Notes: generated from the letters alone by a model not told the origin. A DNA stretch of 64,000 bases from Pseudomonadota bacterium (GCA_016201105.1 JACQDN010000032.1:1-64000); one strand, 5' to 3'. Shown: positions 53,297 through 62,127, counted from the first letter of the stretch. A program made the numbers and translations.

Positions 53297-54899
53297 GGAT
53301 TTTTTCGGCTCCCCGGGTCACCGGGCAGAAGCGGTAGGGCCCGCCCAGATTCGTTTCGATATCTCGGCACTCAATCCAGTTCACCGCAAGGTCGTAGTCG
53401 GTGAGCGCCTGGCGCGCGCGTTCCATCTCATATTCATTGGATAGCACATAGAGGTCGCCTTTGAACTCGGCCACGCGCGCGCGCGCGATTTGCGTCAATT
53501 TCGAACGGTCTTTGGGCTGGATCATCCAGCCGTCGATGCGAAGCACGGGCATGGCGCGCGGCAGCGAGGCGACCACGAAGCCGAGCGGAGCTTCGCCCGT
53601 CATCAGCAGCATGGTGTTTTCCGGATGAGGAATCGGCGGCAACGTCACCTGCACATAGGGATCGTCGGCGGGCGCGCGCTCCAAAATGTTCGGCCGCGTC
53701 AGCGCGAGCGCGACAACCATCAGCACGCCCAGAATGCTGAGCTGCACCTGCCGCGGCAGCGCCCACAATCCGATGGCCGCCACGATCACGATGGGCGCCA
53801 GCATTTCGAGCGCCAGAATGTAGCGATAGATCGCAAAGATGCTGATCCAGGCGATATAGGTGGCGATCGCAAACGCGAAGATGGCCGCTGCCGCTGCCGG
53901 TGCGACCAGCGGCTTGCGCGATCGTCCGGAGAAGATCCAGAAGGGCAGCGTGATCAGCACGGTGAGATAGGCCAGCCCGACGCGGGCGTCGCCGAAGGGA
54001 AGATCGTTGGCGACCCGCCAGTCGATCGAAAAAAGGATCGGATAGAGCAGGGCCTCGCGCAAATTGGCCGGCAGGAAACGCGTATCGCGATAGGTCGCGT
54101 CCAGCGCCAGCGGCGAGTGGAAATACTGATTGAAATAGGGAAAGAGCGGGTTGCCCGTGAGGTGGTCCATCTTCCACCACCAGTAACCGGCAAACAGCGC
54201 CAGCCCGAGCACGCCGCCCAATCCGCCGGCCAGAAGACGCGTGCCGCGATGTTTGATATCGCCGGGCAGAACGGCGAGCGCGGCGGCGAATCCGATGGCG
54301 TAGGGCGCTTGAGGAAGCTTCAAACCCACCGCGCTTCCCGTCACCAACCCCGCGATCAGCGCGATCGCGGCGGCGCGCGAAAGTGCGCCCGTACTCAGCG
54401 TCTCACGCTGAGTCACAAGAAGCGCGAGGCCCGAGAGCGTGAACACGCTCATCACATTGTCGTAGTAGGTCGTGCCGGTGAGGCTGAGCGTCAATCCGCC
54501 CGTCATGCAGAAGAGCGCGAGCACGCCCGCCATGAAGTGGCGTTCCTCGCTTTGAAGCATCGATCGCGCGATCAGATAGAGCGGAACGATGTTGGCGCCT
54601 TGGGCCGCGCCCAACACGCCGAGCGCGATCCAGCTATGGGTATGCGTGCCGAGCCAATAGAACGGAACGTCGAGCAGAGGATTGTAATAAGTCGCGTGAT
54701 GGGCGACGGCGATGTCGAAGCCGAGCCTGCTATTGAGGAACGCATAGGGCGCGTACCAATGATAGTTGCGGAAGTCCCACGACATGTCCTTGCCGAGGGA
54801 GATCACGAACAGGCCCCACGCGACCATTACCACGCCCAGGAACAGCAATTCCTGGGGCGCCAGAGGGGGAGCGCGGCGTGAGGCGTACGGACGGGGCAT
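53289..54899 (-). CDS. Polytopic GT-C-type glycosyltransferase
   Basis: The protein of about 536 residues has some 11 membrane helices and a short C-terminal soluble domain. WDFRNYHWYAPYAFLN after the first helix carries the D-x-x-N/H type start of GT-C enzymes. With the GT2 and GtrA genes it forms a three-gene unit for sugar transfer outside the inner membrane, such as lipid A or polysaccharide decoration. The start MPRPYASRRAPP at 54899 is likely but has no strong ribosome site. Confidence 0.8.
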   Translation of the reverse strand: MPRPYASRRAPPLAPQELLFLGVVMVAWGLFVISLGKDMSWDFRNYHWYAPYAFLNSRLGFDIAVAHHATYYNPLLDVPFYWLGTHTHSWIALGVLGAAQGANIVPLYLIARSMLQSEERHFMAGVLALFCMTGGLTLSLTGTTYYDNVMSVFTLSGLALLVTQRETLSTGALSRAAAIALIAGLVTGSAVGLKLPQAPYAIGFAAALAVLPGDIKHRGTRLLAGGLGGVLGLALFAGYWWWKMDHLTGNPLFPYFNQYFHSPLALDATYRDTRFLPANLREALLYPILFSIDWRVANDLPFGDARVGLAYLTVLITLPFWIFSGRSRKPLVAPAAAAAIFAFAIATYIAWISIFAIYRYILALEMLAPIVIVAAIGLWALPRQVQLSILGVLMVVALALTRPNILERAPADDPYVQVTLPPIPHPENTMLLMTGEAPLGFVVASLPRAMPVLRIDGWMIQPKDRSKLTQIARARVAEFKGDLYVLSNEYEMERARQALTDYDLAVNWIECRDIETNLGGPYRFCPVTRGAEKIHE

Positions 54900-55066
54900 G
54901 AAAACCGGCGGATTGTCGGCGGCGCGGAAACTATCACGCCCCTCGCGCAAAGCATCTGACGTGCCGTCGCGGGGGGTTGCTCCGGACCATGCCACACGGC
55001 AGGTTCCCGCCCCTTGGCCGCCAGAGCAGCGGCCTCATTCAAAACGAATTGACGGGGCCACAGGTC

Positions 55067-56044
55067 ATGAAGGGTTTAAGGGCGCATCATCTGAAGGGCT
55101 TGGAGACGACGGCCATCGAGGACTGGCAGCCGGGTGAACCTCAAGAGGATCAGATCCGCATTGCCGTCGCCGCCGCCGGAGCCAACTTCGCCGATCTGTC
55201 CGCCCTTTCGGGTGAGCGCCGTCCTTCTCCGCCCGTTCCCTTCACGCCGGGCCTGGAAGTGGCGGGTGCGGTGTCCGCCGTCGGCAAGGGCGTAAAGGGC
55301 TTCAAGGTTGGCGATGCCGTCGTCGCTTTCACCCCCTGGGGCGGCATGGCGGAGCAGGCGCTCGCCCCGGCCGCCACCGCGGTCGCAATTCCCAAAGGCC
55401 TCTCTCTGCAGACGGCTGCGGCGCTGCCGATGGCTTATGCGGGTGCGCTGCTGGCACTCAATCGCGCCCATGTCGGCAAGGAGGATCGGCTTCTCGTCTT
55501 CGGCGCGAGCAGCCATATCGGCCTTGCCGCCGTCTCGCTGGGAAAGCTTCTCGGAGCGCAAGTGATTGCGGCGGCCTCCGGCGAACAAAGGAGCGCTCTG
55601 CCGAAGGAATACGGCGCCGATCATGTCATCGATCCCACCACCAGCCCGCTGGCCGAAGGCATCGCGAATGCGACCGCAAAGAAAGGCATCAGCGTCGTGT
55701 TCGATCCGGTGGGCGGAAACTCATTGACGGCCGCGATGCCGGCGGCGGCAGCCGGCGCGCGCATCATTATCGCGGGCTTTGCGGCCGGCAAACCGGGCAC
55801 GCTCAATGCCATGGCTGTCTTCGCCAAGAATGCCCAAGTGCTCGGCGCCAACACGGTGCTTGAGCTTTCCACCAATCCCGAGGGCGTGCGCGCCGCCCTG
55901 CAGCAGGTGGTGGTGTGGGCGGCGGAAGGAAAATTGAAGCCGCGCGTCGCGGCCCAATTTCCCCTCGCCCAAGCCCGTCACGCGCTCGACTACGTGCAAA
56001 CCCGCCGCGGCTCCGGCGCCGTGCTGGTGACGATGGGGAAATAG
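55067..56044 (+). CDS. Zinc-independent quinone oxidoreductase-like enzyme (MDR family)
   Basis: The 325-residue NADPH-dependent reductase has the MDR N-terminal domain (PFTPGLEVAGAVSAVGKGVKG) and the nucleotide loop LLVFGASSHIGLAAVSLGKLLG, where A-x-x-x-x-G replaces the usual GxGxxG. It lacks catalytic zinc ligands. ATG 55067 begins the conserved part; the upstream frame is rejected. Confidence 0.9.
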   Translation: MKGLRAHHLKGLETTAIEDWQPGEPQEDQIRIAVAAAGANFADLSALSGERRPSPPVPFTPGLEVAGAVSAVGKGVKGFKVGDAVVAFTPWGGMAEQALAPAATAVAIPKGLSLQTAAALPMAYAGALLALNRAHVGKEDRLLVFGASSHIGLAAVSLGKLLGAQVIAAASGEQRSALPKEYGADHVIDPTTSPLAEGIANATAKKGISVVFDPVGGNSLTAAMPAAAAGARIIIAGFAAGKPGTLNAMAVFAKNAQVLGANTVLELSTNPEGVRAALQQVVVWAAEGKLKPRVAAQFPLAQARHALDYVQTRRGSGAVLVTMGK

Positions 56045-56049
56045 CGAAC

Positions 56050-56260
56050 AAGAAAATGAAGGATTCGCGCGGAGCCGCGGAGACGCGGAGTGCGCAGAAA
56101 TATTTGCGCGTTTGTCGAGAACTTCTGTTGTTTCGCGTGCAATTGGCGCGCGAAGCGCGCCGGCAATTCGAAGCGTCAGTTCATAGAGGCGTGCGCTGAA
56201 TTCTCGCTATTTCGGTGACCTCCGCGTCTTCGCGGCTCCGCGCGAATCATTCACTTGTTG
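56050..56260. repeat. Dispersed palindromic repeat, family A copy 3
   Basis: The ends GGATTCGCGCGGAGCCGCGG and its complement near 56229-56249 match copies 1 and 2. The core palindrome GGCGCGCGAAGCGCGCC equals that of copy 1. It lies between two convergent genes. Confidence 0.8.
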
Positions 56261-56272
56261 CGAACCGCGGAA

Positions 56273-57325
56273 TCAAACTTCCGGCAAATTCGCCAGGAAT
56301 TCTTCCGTGCAGGCGCGCCAGGAGCGGGTGAGGGCATAGGCGCGGCAGTCTTGGCGCGGGATTTTCAGCGCGCGTTCGCAGGCTTTCTTGAGATCCTCAT
56401 CCAGTGCCGCCACCTTTGCTTGGCCAAGCACGTCCTTCGGCCCTTGCACCGGAAACGCCGCCACCGGCACGCCGCACGCGAGCGCTTCCAGAATGACCAG
56501 TCCGAACGTATCGGTGCGGCTGGGAAACACGAATACGTCGCTCGCCGCATAGTGGCGCACCAGATCCTGGCCGATCTTGGGGCCCAGGAATTTCGCCTGC
56601 GGATAATGCCGCTCGAGCGAGGCGCGCGTCGGGCCATCGCCGATGAGGACTTTGGTGCCCGGCAGATCGAGTTTCAAAAACGCTTCGATGTTCTTTTCCA
56701 CCGCGATACGCCCGACATAAAGCCAGATGGGGCGCTGAAACGGCAGCGTCGCGTCCTCGCTGGGCCAGGAATCGCTGGGCCTGAACATGTTCACGTCCAC
56801 CCCGCGCGACCAGATGCGCACATTGTGAAAGCCGCGCTCTTCGAGTTCGCGCTGCAGCGACGGTGTCGCCACCATCATCGCGTCGGCCGGTCCGTGAAAC
56901 CAGCGCAGAAAGCGATAGACGAGGCCCTCGGGAATGATGGGAATGCGCGCGCGCACATATTCGGGAAAGCGGGTGTGGAACGACGTCGTGAAGGGGATCT
57001 TCCGCTCAAGGCATATCTTGCGCGCGGAGAGCCCGATCGTGCCTTCGGTCGCAATATGGATGGCGGTGGGATCGAATTCGTCGATCATCTTTTCCAGGCT
57101 CCTGCGCGGAAAGATAGCCAGGCGAATCTCGGAATAGGTGGGAAGCGGCAGGGTGAAGCGCCCTTCCGGCGTCGCGTAGCGCACGTCGTGGCCCAGGGCT
57201 GCGAGATCGTCACCAAGCGTTTCAAGAGTCCGCACCACGCCGTTCACCTGCGGGCGCCAGGCATCGGTGACGATGAGCACGCGAAAGGCTTGCGTGTTGC
57301 GTGCCGGAGCAAGGCTCTGTGGCAT
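56273..57325 (-). CDS. GT4 glycosyltransferase, phosphatidylinositol mannosyltransferase/SqdX-like
   Basis: The 350-residue GT-B enzyme starts at ATG 57325 behind GAAGG. The N-terminal VLIVTDAWRPQVNGVVRTLETL and C-terminal FPSRTDTFGLVILEALACGVPV with the E-x7-E retaining signature fit. Relatives transfer mannose or similar sugars to lipids. In other Alphaproteobacteria it follows a UDP-2,3-diacylglucosamine phosphatase-like gene; here only the tail of that gene remains. Confidence 0.9.
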   Translation of the reverse strand: MPQSLAPARNTQAFRVLIVTDAWRPQVNGVVRTLETLGDDLAALGHDVRYATPEGRFTLPLPTYSEIRLAIFPRRSLEKMIDEFDPTAIHIATEGTIGLSARKICLERKIPFTTSFHTRFPEYVRARIPIIPEGLVYRFLRWFHGPADAMMVATPSLQRELEERGFHNVRIWSRGVDVNMFRPSDSWPSEDATLPFQRPIWLYVGRIAVEKNIEAFLKLDLPGTKVLIGDGPTRASLERHYPQAKFLGPKIGQDLVRHYAASDVFVFPSRTDTFGLVILEALACGVPVAAFPVQGPKDVLGQAKVAALDEDLKKACERALKIPRQDCRAYALTRSWRACTEEFLANLPEV

Positions 57326-57362
57326 CACGCCAAGACCTTCAAAGGATAGCTCGCACGCGCCC

Positions 57363-57770
57363 CTAGGCGGGGAAGGGAATCGCGCCCGGTACGGGAGACG
57401 ATGAGGCTGGTTCCTGCGCGTCGGCCGTGGCTGCCCAGCGAAGTATCTCCAGATTCCCCCGGGCATCTTCGACAAGCGCGGTGCAGCTTTCAACCCAGTC
57501 GCCGTCGTTGAGGTAGAGAACGCCGTTGATGGTTCGCATCTGAGCGTGATGAATATGGCCGCACACGACGCCGTCGAGACCGCCAAGATCTTCTCGGGAG
57601 CGGACCTGATCGGCCACGGTCTCCTCGAAGCGGCAGATGTGCCACTGCACGGAGCGTTTGCGCGCCGGCTGCTTGGCTTGGTGCCGGGATGTTTCAGCGC
57701 AAGCTCGGAGACGGGCGAAGACGGAGGAAAGGGCAGGTGGTCTTTCAGCGTTCGCCGCATGACAATGTCA
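57363..57770 (-). pseudogene. 3' remnant of UDP-2,3-diacylglucosamine diphosphatase-like metallophosphoesterase
   Basis: The last 85 codons encode LGGLDGVVCGHIHHAQMRT and LYLNDGDWVESCTALVEDA, which match the C-terminal half of COG2908-type phosphoesterases with the GHIHH metal motif. Upstream the frame runs into a stop at 57768-57770 after a stretch without similarity, and the N-terminal metal motifs (D-x-H, GNHD) are absent from all three frames. The gene is thus truncated or decayed. Confidence 0.75.
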
Positions 57771-58081
57771 GGCCGCTCAAACTCGGACCCGGTGACGTCG
57801 GCCATTCGAACGCTCCCCGCCTCGCGTCTGCTTGCGGACGCGCGCGAATCACACCTGCATTTGGGTGCCTCTGCCTCACGCAAGGCCGTATCGTTGCAAC
57901 GCCGCGTCGGGACGGTTGCGGTGCAGCAAATTTTTTGTGAATCAGGTTGTTTGGCGTGGAATATTTTGCACTGCACAACGACTATGCGCCTTGCGCAGGA
58001 TGTAGGCAGAAAGTCGATTAACTTACTGGCAAATCAGAGTTTTTAGGCAAGAATTGGAATTGTAAAATTTCACGAATACGC
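57771..58081. other. Gap before the small RNA
   Basis: No gene is supported. The region becomes AT-richer from 57930 (57950-58070), unlike the flanking DNA, and may be remnant DNA upstream of the broken phosphoesterase plus the upstream part of the small-RNA promoter. Confidence 0.4.
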
Positions 58082-58110
58082 TTGCTCAGCCGATTTTCGG
58101 GACCTATATT
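58082..58110 (+). promoter_or_regulatory. Promoter of the small RNA
   Basis: TTGCTC (58082-58087) and TATATT (58105-58110) are separated by exactly 17 nt. The predicted start is near 58117. Confidence 0.6.
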
Positions 58111-58116
58111 GTTGCA

Positions 58117-58207
58117 ACGCGGCATTGCGAGCTTGCTCGTGATTTCGCGGCCCTTCCTGGGCGTTTCCTCCCTGAACTTGGCCGCTCCTCCGGGAGCGGC
58201 CTTTTTT
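58117..58207 (+). ncRNA. Candidate trans-acting small RNA with anti-Shine-Dalgarno motif
   Basis: About 90 nt lie between a good promoter and a strong terminator. The predicted fold is a 5' stem with CUUG loop (ATTGCGAG/CTCGTGAT), a short stem GCCC-TTCCT-GGGC, an open stretch GTTTCCTCCCTGAACTT, and the terminator stem GGCCGCTCC-TCCG-GGAGCGGCC with TTTTTT. The exposed UUCCUCCC would pair with ribosome sites, as in Hfq-dependent AbcR and other alphaproteobacterial sRNAs. No reading frame explains it. Confidence 0.6.
58180..58207 (+). terminator. Rho-independent terminator of the small RNA
   Basis: A 9-bp perfect stem with UCCG tetraloop is followed by six T (58202-58207). No protein gene precedes it. 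Confidence 0.93.
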
Positions 58208-58232
58208 CTCGATGGAACCCAAAAATCAAAAC

Positions 58233-58371
58233 CGTCATCCCGGCCAAGCGCCTGCAGGGCGCGCGCGCCGGGACCCATGAACACGGTGCGGAAGGTTCGA
58301 GGAGGCAGCTGAACACCATGCTTATGGGTCCCGGCACGCGCGTTGCTGCGCAACGCTTGGCCGGGATGACG
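58233..58371. repeat. Dispersed palindromic repeat, family D
   Basis: CGTCATCCCGGCCAAGCG on the left and CGCTTGGCCGGGATGACG on the right are exact inverse copies, with inner arms around CCGGGACCCAT/ATGGGTCCCGG. Confidence 0.8.
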
Positions 58372-58482
58372 ATGAGTTGCAATGGATTTACTCTTTCGGT
58401 CATTTTTCTGATTGACCTTGGCGCCGGGCTTCCGGAAATTGGCCGCCAATTCAGCCCCGTTCTTCTCCATGAGGCAGCAACC

Positions 58483-58758
58483 GTGAAATACGAGATCGAC
58501 TATCAGTTCCTTCCCAAAGGCTCCGACAAGCTGGAGGAAATCGGCCAAATCGCCGATCTCGTGATGGGCGACGAAGCGGGCTTCGGTCTTCTGCCCAATG
58601 TGGGCGACTATGTGGAGATCCCCAGAAGCCGTATGGGCGAACGCGAAATCTATCGCGGCCGCGTCTGCCGCCGCTTCTTCCGCCACATCCTGGGCTATTG
58701 CTACGTTCGCATCACCATCGCCGAAGTTGAAGAGGCGGAGTGGAATTCGCTGAAGTAG
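58483..58758 (+). CDS. Hypothetical 91-residue protein
   Basis: The frame starts at GTG 58483 behind GAGGCA and encodes KYEIDYQFLPKGSDKLEEI, with VGDYVEIPRSRMGE and a tail rich in Arg and aromatic residues. Codon use is like that of the neighbours and it is flanked by repeats on both sides. No family is recognised; a small soluble beta-rich protein is likely. Confidence 0.65.
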   Translation: MKYEIDYQFLPKGSDKLEEIGQIADLVMGDEAGFGLLPNVGDYVEIPRSRMGEREIYRGRVCRRFFRHILGYCYVRITIAEVEEAEWNSLK

Positions 58759-58921
58759 TTTGCGTGCTTCGGGGCTCCCCCGGATCAAGTCCGGGGTCGC
58801 ACCTCAGCATGACGAGAGTGAGTTCATTCCGACCGAGATGCTTGCTACTTGTAGTGCACCGCTCGCGTCATGCTGAGGTGCGTTGCGTAGCAACGCCCCG
58901 AAGCACGCAGAGAAGCACGCA
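58759..58921. repeat. Dispersed palindromic repeat, family C copy 2
   Basis: The block GCTCCCCCGGATCAAGTCCG and its surroundings are identical to copy 1 at 35051-35145. Inverted arms TGCTTCGGGGC and GCCCCGAAGCACGC lie at the ends, and CACCTCAGCATGACG pairs with CGTCATGCTGAGGTG. Confidence 0.8.
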
Positions 58922-58924
58922 ACC

Positions 58925-59833
58925 TTATTCCGCCGCCAGCGCGCTTGGCCGCTGACCGCCCAGCAGCCCCACATCGATCTTGACCAGATCGCGCAAGGCA
59001 TCGGCGATGCGCAGTTTCACGTCGTGAAAGCGCATCGAGGGCAGAATGCGGTCTTCGTCGAGATAAAGTCCGCGATTGATTTCGATCTGCAGCGCATGCG
59101 CCCCGCGCGCCGGCCTGCCGTGCAAAAGCGTGGTGTAGCCGCCGGCATAAGGCACGTTGCGCACCACCGTGAAAGCGCGCGCTTCGAAGGCGCGTTCGGC
59201 GCGCCGCATCAAGGCGTGTCCCGCCGAAACGCCGTAGCGGTCGCCAATCACGATGTCCGGCGCCGCCGCCGCCGACGGCATGGAGTGGCAATCGACCGCC
59301 ACCGCCACGCCGAATTTCGCGCGCGTTTCTTCCATCAGCGCGTTCAGCGCCGCGTGATAGGGCCGATAGAGCGTGGAAAGCCGTTCCTCGGCTTCGGCGA
59401 TGGAAAGCTTGCCCTGATAGATTTCCGCGCCGTCGCGCACGATGCGCGGGATGACGCCCAATCCGGCCGTCACGCGCGGGCTGGCGCTGTCGATCGCGTG
59501 CGGCAGCACGCCTTCGAACATGCCGGCGTCGAGTTCGGCGGGCGAGCGGTTGGCATCGAGATAGGCGCGGGGGAAGTTCGCCGCGATCAGCGGCGCGCCG
59601 AGCTCGGCGACGCTCGCGAACAACTCGTCCACGAACGCGTCTTCGGAACGGCGCAGATTGATGGGATTGAGCCGGCTTTTGGCGACGAAGCTCGCCGGAT
59701 AAAGCCGCCCGGAATGCGGCGAGGCGAATACGAAGGGAACGCTCTGGCGCGCGGGTCTGAGGATCTCGAACGGGTGCTCTCTGAGGCTGGCAAGCAGCGT
59801 ATCGTGGGGCGCGGCGGATCTGGCTGTGTTCAT
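58925..59833 (-). CDS. N-formylglutamate amidohydrolase
   Basis: The 302-residue protein of the FGase family (HutG type) hydrolyses N-formylglutamate to formate and glutamate at the end of one histidine-degradation route. Motifs are VFASPHSGRLYPASF, DANRSPAELD, VDCHSMPS and LQIEINRGLYLDE. Start 59833 follows GCGGAAG. No other hut genes lie nearby. Confidence 0.9.
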   Translation of the reverse strand: MNTARSAAPHDTLLASLREHPFEILRPARQSVPFVFASPHSGRLYPASFVAKSRLNPINLRRSEDAFVDELFASVAELGAPLIAANFPRAYLDANRSPAELDAGMFEGVLPHAIDSASPRVTAGLGVIPRIVRDGAEIYQGKLSIAEAEERLSTLYRPYHAALNALMEETRAKFGVAVAVDCHSMPSAAAAPDIVIGDRYGVSAGHALMRRAERAFEARAFTVVRNVPYAGGYTTLLHGRPARGAHALQIEINRGLYLDEDRILPSMRFHDVKLRIADALRDLVKIDVGLLGGQRPSALAAE

Positions 59834-59976
59834 GGCCGGCTTCCGCCCATCTGTTTCACTTTGCGCCAACCCGAGTCGTTCATCTTGGAGGCAAGCAGAC
59901 CACCAACCGCGCGGTAGGATCAACCCTTGGCCGTTGCAAGGCCGCCACCCTCGGCGGGGCGAACTGAATTTGCCCG

Positions 59977-59991
59977 TTAACTCGCATTTAC
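59977..59991 (+). promoter_or_regulatory. CtrA-type site upstream of cpdR
   Basis: TTAA-CTCGCAT-TTAC matches TTAA-N7-TTAA with one change and lies 45 bp before the cpdR ATG. Confidence 0.5.
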
Positions 59992-60036
59992 GCATTTGCG
60001 GTTATAGGCTTTAGTCGGCTCCCGGGCGGGCAGGCG

Positions 60037-60396
60037 ATGGCACATATCCTTTTGGCGGAAGACGATGAATCGCTGCGGAAGTTCCTCGCCGCGGCGCTGG
60101 CCAAGGCCGGCCACGACGTCACTGATTTCGGCGACGGCAGCGAAGCCTTCGAGTGCCTGAAGGGCTTTCGCTTCGATCTTCTGCTCACCGATATCGTGAT
60201 GCCCGGCATGGACGGTATCGAACTCGCCAAGCGCGCCGCCGAGATGAACGCGGCGCTGAAGATCATGTTCATCACCGGCTTTGCCGCCGTGGCGTTGCAT
60301 CCCTCCTCCAACGCCCCCAAGCAGGCCAAAGTCCTCTCCAAGCCCTTCCACCTGCGCGACATCGTCAACGAAGTCGAACGCATGATCGCGGCCTGA
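60037..60396 (+). CDS. cpdR: Cell-cycle response regulator CpdR
   Basis: CpdR is a single receiver domain that in its unphosphorylated form primes ClpXP to degrade cell-cycle proteins; ChpT phosphorylates it. The 119-residue protein has D9/D10, phosphoacceptor D52 in LLTDIVMPGMDGIELAK, T80 and K102. It ends in Ala-Ala, which could itself be a ClpXP signal. The CtrA-type site upstream fits the known circuit. Confidence 0.92.
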   Translation: MAHILLAEDDESLRKFLAAALAKAGHDVTDFGDGSEAFECLKGFRFDLLLTDIVMPGMDGIELAKRAAEMNAALKIMFITGFAAVALHPSSNAPKQAKVLSKPFHLRDIVNEVERMIAA

Positions 60397-60437
60397 CCCT
60401 CCCTCGGGAGGGTCGAAATTTGCGGCATGCAAATTTC
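60395..60437. terminator. Two hairpins after cpdR
   Basis: GACCCTCCC/GGGAGGGTC (60395-60414) is followed by GAAATTTGC/GCAAATTTC (60415-60437). There is no T-run; they may end transcription or belong to a repeat family. Confidence 0.5.
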
Positions 60438-60556
60438 GGGGAGGATTAGGAAAGCCCCTGGCGCCGACCCTTGGCCCAGCCCCAAAACAACGCCAGCTTG
60501 CCGCCCCTCCGGCCCAAGGCTATAGAAGCCGCCCCGCCTAAGAATGAAGTCGAGTG

Positions 60557-60630
60557 GGCGCGTAGCTCAGCGGGAGAGCACTACCTTGACATGGTAGGGG
60601 TCACAGGTTCGATCCCTGTCGCGCCCACCA
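60557..60630 (+). tRNA. tRNA-Val (GAC)
   Basis: Acceptor GGGCGCG/CGCGCCC, anticodon stem CTACC/GGTAG with loop TTGACAT give anticodon GAC; T-arm CAGGTTCGATCCCTG; CCA encoded at 60628-60630. Confidence 0.95.
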
Positions 60631-60735
60631 CATAATCGAATAGTATCAAATAATTAAAATGGAGCGGCGATTTCGCCGCTGCAATTTATTTTCCGACATG
60701 CGCAAAAAATACGCGGCCGGGCTTCGCCCGGTGGT

Positions 60736-62127
60736 TCAGTTCACAGACTTGTCGCGGGCAAATCCCCACGCCACGATCTGGCTGATGTCCTCTTCCGTAT
60801 AGCCCGCCTGCCTTCGGCCCGTGCGGTTGAGCGGCCGCTCCGGGCGCTTGCCGCCACGCTGCGCTTTTCCCTGTTCGATCACGGCCAACTCGGCCATCGC
60901 CTCGTCGAGATTCTCCATCACGAAATGCTCGCGGGCGGATTCGGCGCGGGCAGTGAAATACGCGAAAGCTTCGGCCCTCGCCTCGACCAGCGAAGCATTC
61001 TCCCGGCTCAATATCTCGCGCGACCAGCGCAGGCCGGATTGCGCGTGGAACACCTCGTCGCGAAGGATGTATTCGAACGCCTGCACGATGTCGGTCTGGC
61101 CCGCCAATCTGCGACGCTCGATATCGTAGGCGAGGTTGTCGACGGCGAGACCTTCCATGAAGGTCTGCCGGATCAGCATGCGCCACACCAACTCCTTCCG
61201 GCTGCCCTTTTCGCAGGGTTCGAATTCATAAAGCCCATCATAGGAAGCAGTGCTGATCTCGAAATCGCCGTGACGGACGTTTCGCGCGCGCATCAGCCTG
61301 CCGAGCATGCTGGCATGCCGCGCTTCGTCAGAGGCCTGCCTTGCCATGTCGCGATGGAAATTCCACGGCATCTCCGGATGCTCGTAGCTGTTGCGGGCCA
61401 TGAGCTCGAGAGTGGTAAATTCCTCGTCGAGCTCCTTGTGCAGCAGCATGGCGATGTCGCGCGGATCGTGGAGCGGGTCGGCCGGCAACAGCCCAAGCGA
61501 GCCGGTCGGGCAGAAACGCGAGTTTTCCGGCCGCACGGCGGCGGGCACGCGGTCGAGCGGCTGCCACAATGCGTCTTCGAGGGCGAGCGGTTTTCCCGCC
61601 TCCCGTTCGCGCCAGAGCTCCTCGAATTCACGGCCGCGTTTTCCCATCGCGGCCCTGTCGCTGAAGGAAGCAAGCGAGAGCCCTTCGCGCCGTTCGCTCT
61701 GGATCACGGCAAGCACGGAGCGGACGAGTTCGAGGGAGGCGCGATCCCCGTCCGCGTCGGTTGCCAGCACATGCGCCCGATACATCTCAATGAGGCGCGG
61801 ATAGAGAAAACCGTAGATCCCCGTCACGAGCGCGGCTGGACTTGCCGATCGGTCGACATGCGCGAGCAGCGTTTGCCAGCCTTGCGAAATCGTCGCTTCC
61901 TCCGCCACCGCATGGCAAAGCCCGTGAATCCGGCTCTTCAATTGCGTCGCCCGTTCGATGGCGCGATGCATGTGCGCGGCGAAGACGAGCTTGACTTCGA
62001 AGACGGGCATCTTGACGGCCCAGCCGGCGAAAATGTGCGCGAGCGCCCGCTCGAGGAACGCGAGCGCAACGAGCGACGATGCCGCCTCCATCGGCGACCA
62101 AGACGAGGACCTGCGCCGTCGGGTCAT
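60736..62127 (-). CDS. Ferritin-like diiron protein of DUF455 type
   Basis: The 463-residue protein has a long helical N-terminal region (1-220) and a diiron-type helical bundle: LDEEFTTLELMARNSYEH, ASDEARHASML, FMEGLAVDNLAYDIERRR and LRDEVFHAQSG supply Glu and His ligands. It differs from the paralogues at 13 and 23 kb in motif spacing (25-31 residues) and in the N-terminal half. It starts 27 nt after a secreted precursor-like protein gene in the same operon, which may be its substrate. An enzyme modifying that protein is one hypothesis; iron storage or tRNA/amine oxidation are others. Confidence 0.75.
   Translation of the reverse strand: MTRRRRSSSWSPMEAASSLVALAFLERALAHIFAGWAVKMPVFEVKLVFAAHMHRAIERATQLKSRIHGLCHAVAEEATISQGWQTLLAHVDRSASPAALVTGIYGFLYPRLIEMYRAHVLATDADGDRASLELVRSVLAVIQSERREGLSLASFSDRAAMGKRGREFEELWREREAGKPLALEDALWQPLDRVPAAVRPENSRFCPTGSLGLLPADPLHDPRDIAMLLHKELDEEFTTLELMARNSYEHPEMPWNFHRDMARQASDEARHASMLGRLMRARNVRHGDFEISTASYDGLYEFEPCEKGSRKELVWRMLIRQTFMEGLAVDNLAYDIERRRLAGQTDIVQAFEYILRDEVFHAQSGLRWSREILSRENASLVEARAEAFAYFTARAESAREHFVMENLDEAMAELAVIEQGKAQRGGKRPERPLNRTGRRQAGYTEEDISQIVAWGFARDKSVN

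Noticed and set aside
53490-54881. 463-codon open frame on the plus strand
   Set aside because: It is antisense to the polytopic glycosyltransferase and is rich in Arg, Gln and His, typical of a shadow frame.
56273-57976. 567-codon version of the GT4 protein
   Set aside because: Residues before MPQSLAPARN have no glycosyltransferase similarity and come from the broken phosphoesterase region read in another frame.
58933-59917. Long plus-strand frame over the N-formylglutamate amidohydrolase
   Set aside because: The minus-strand gene has all family motifs; the plus frame has none.
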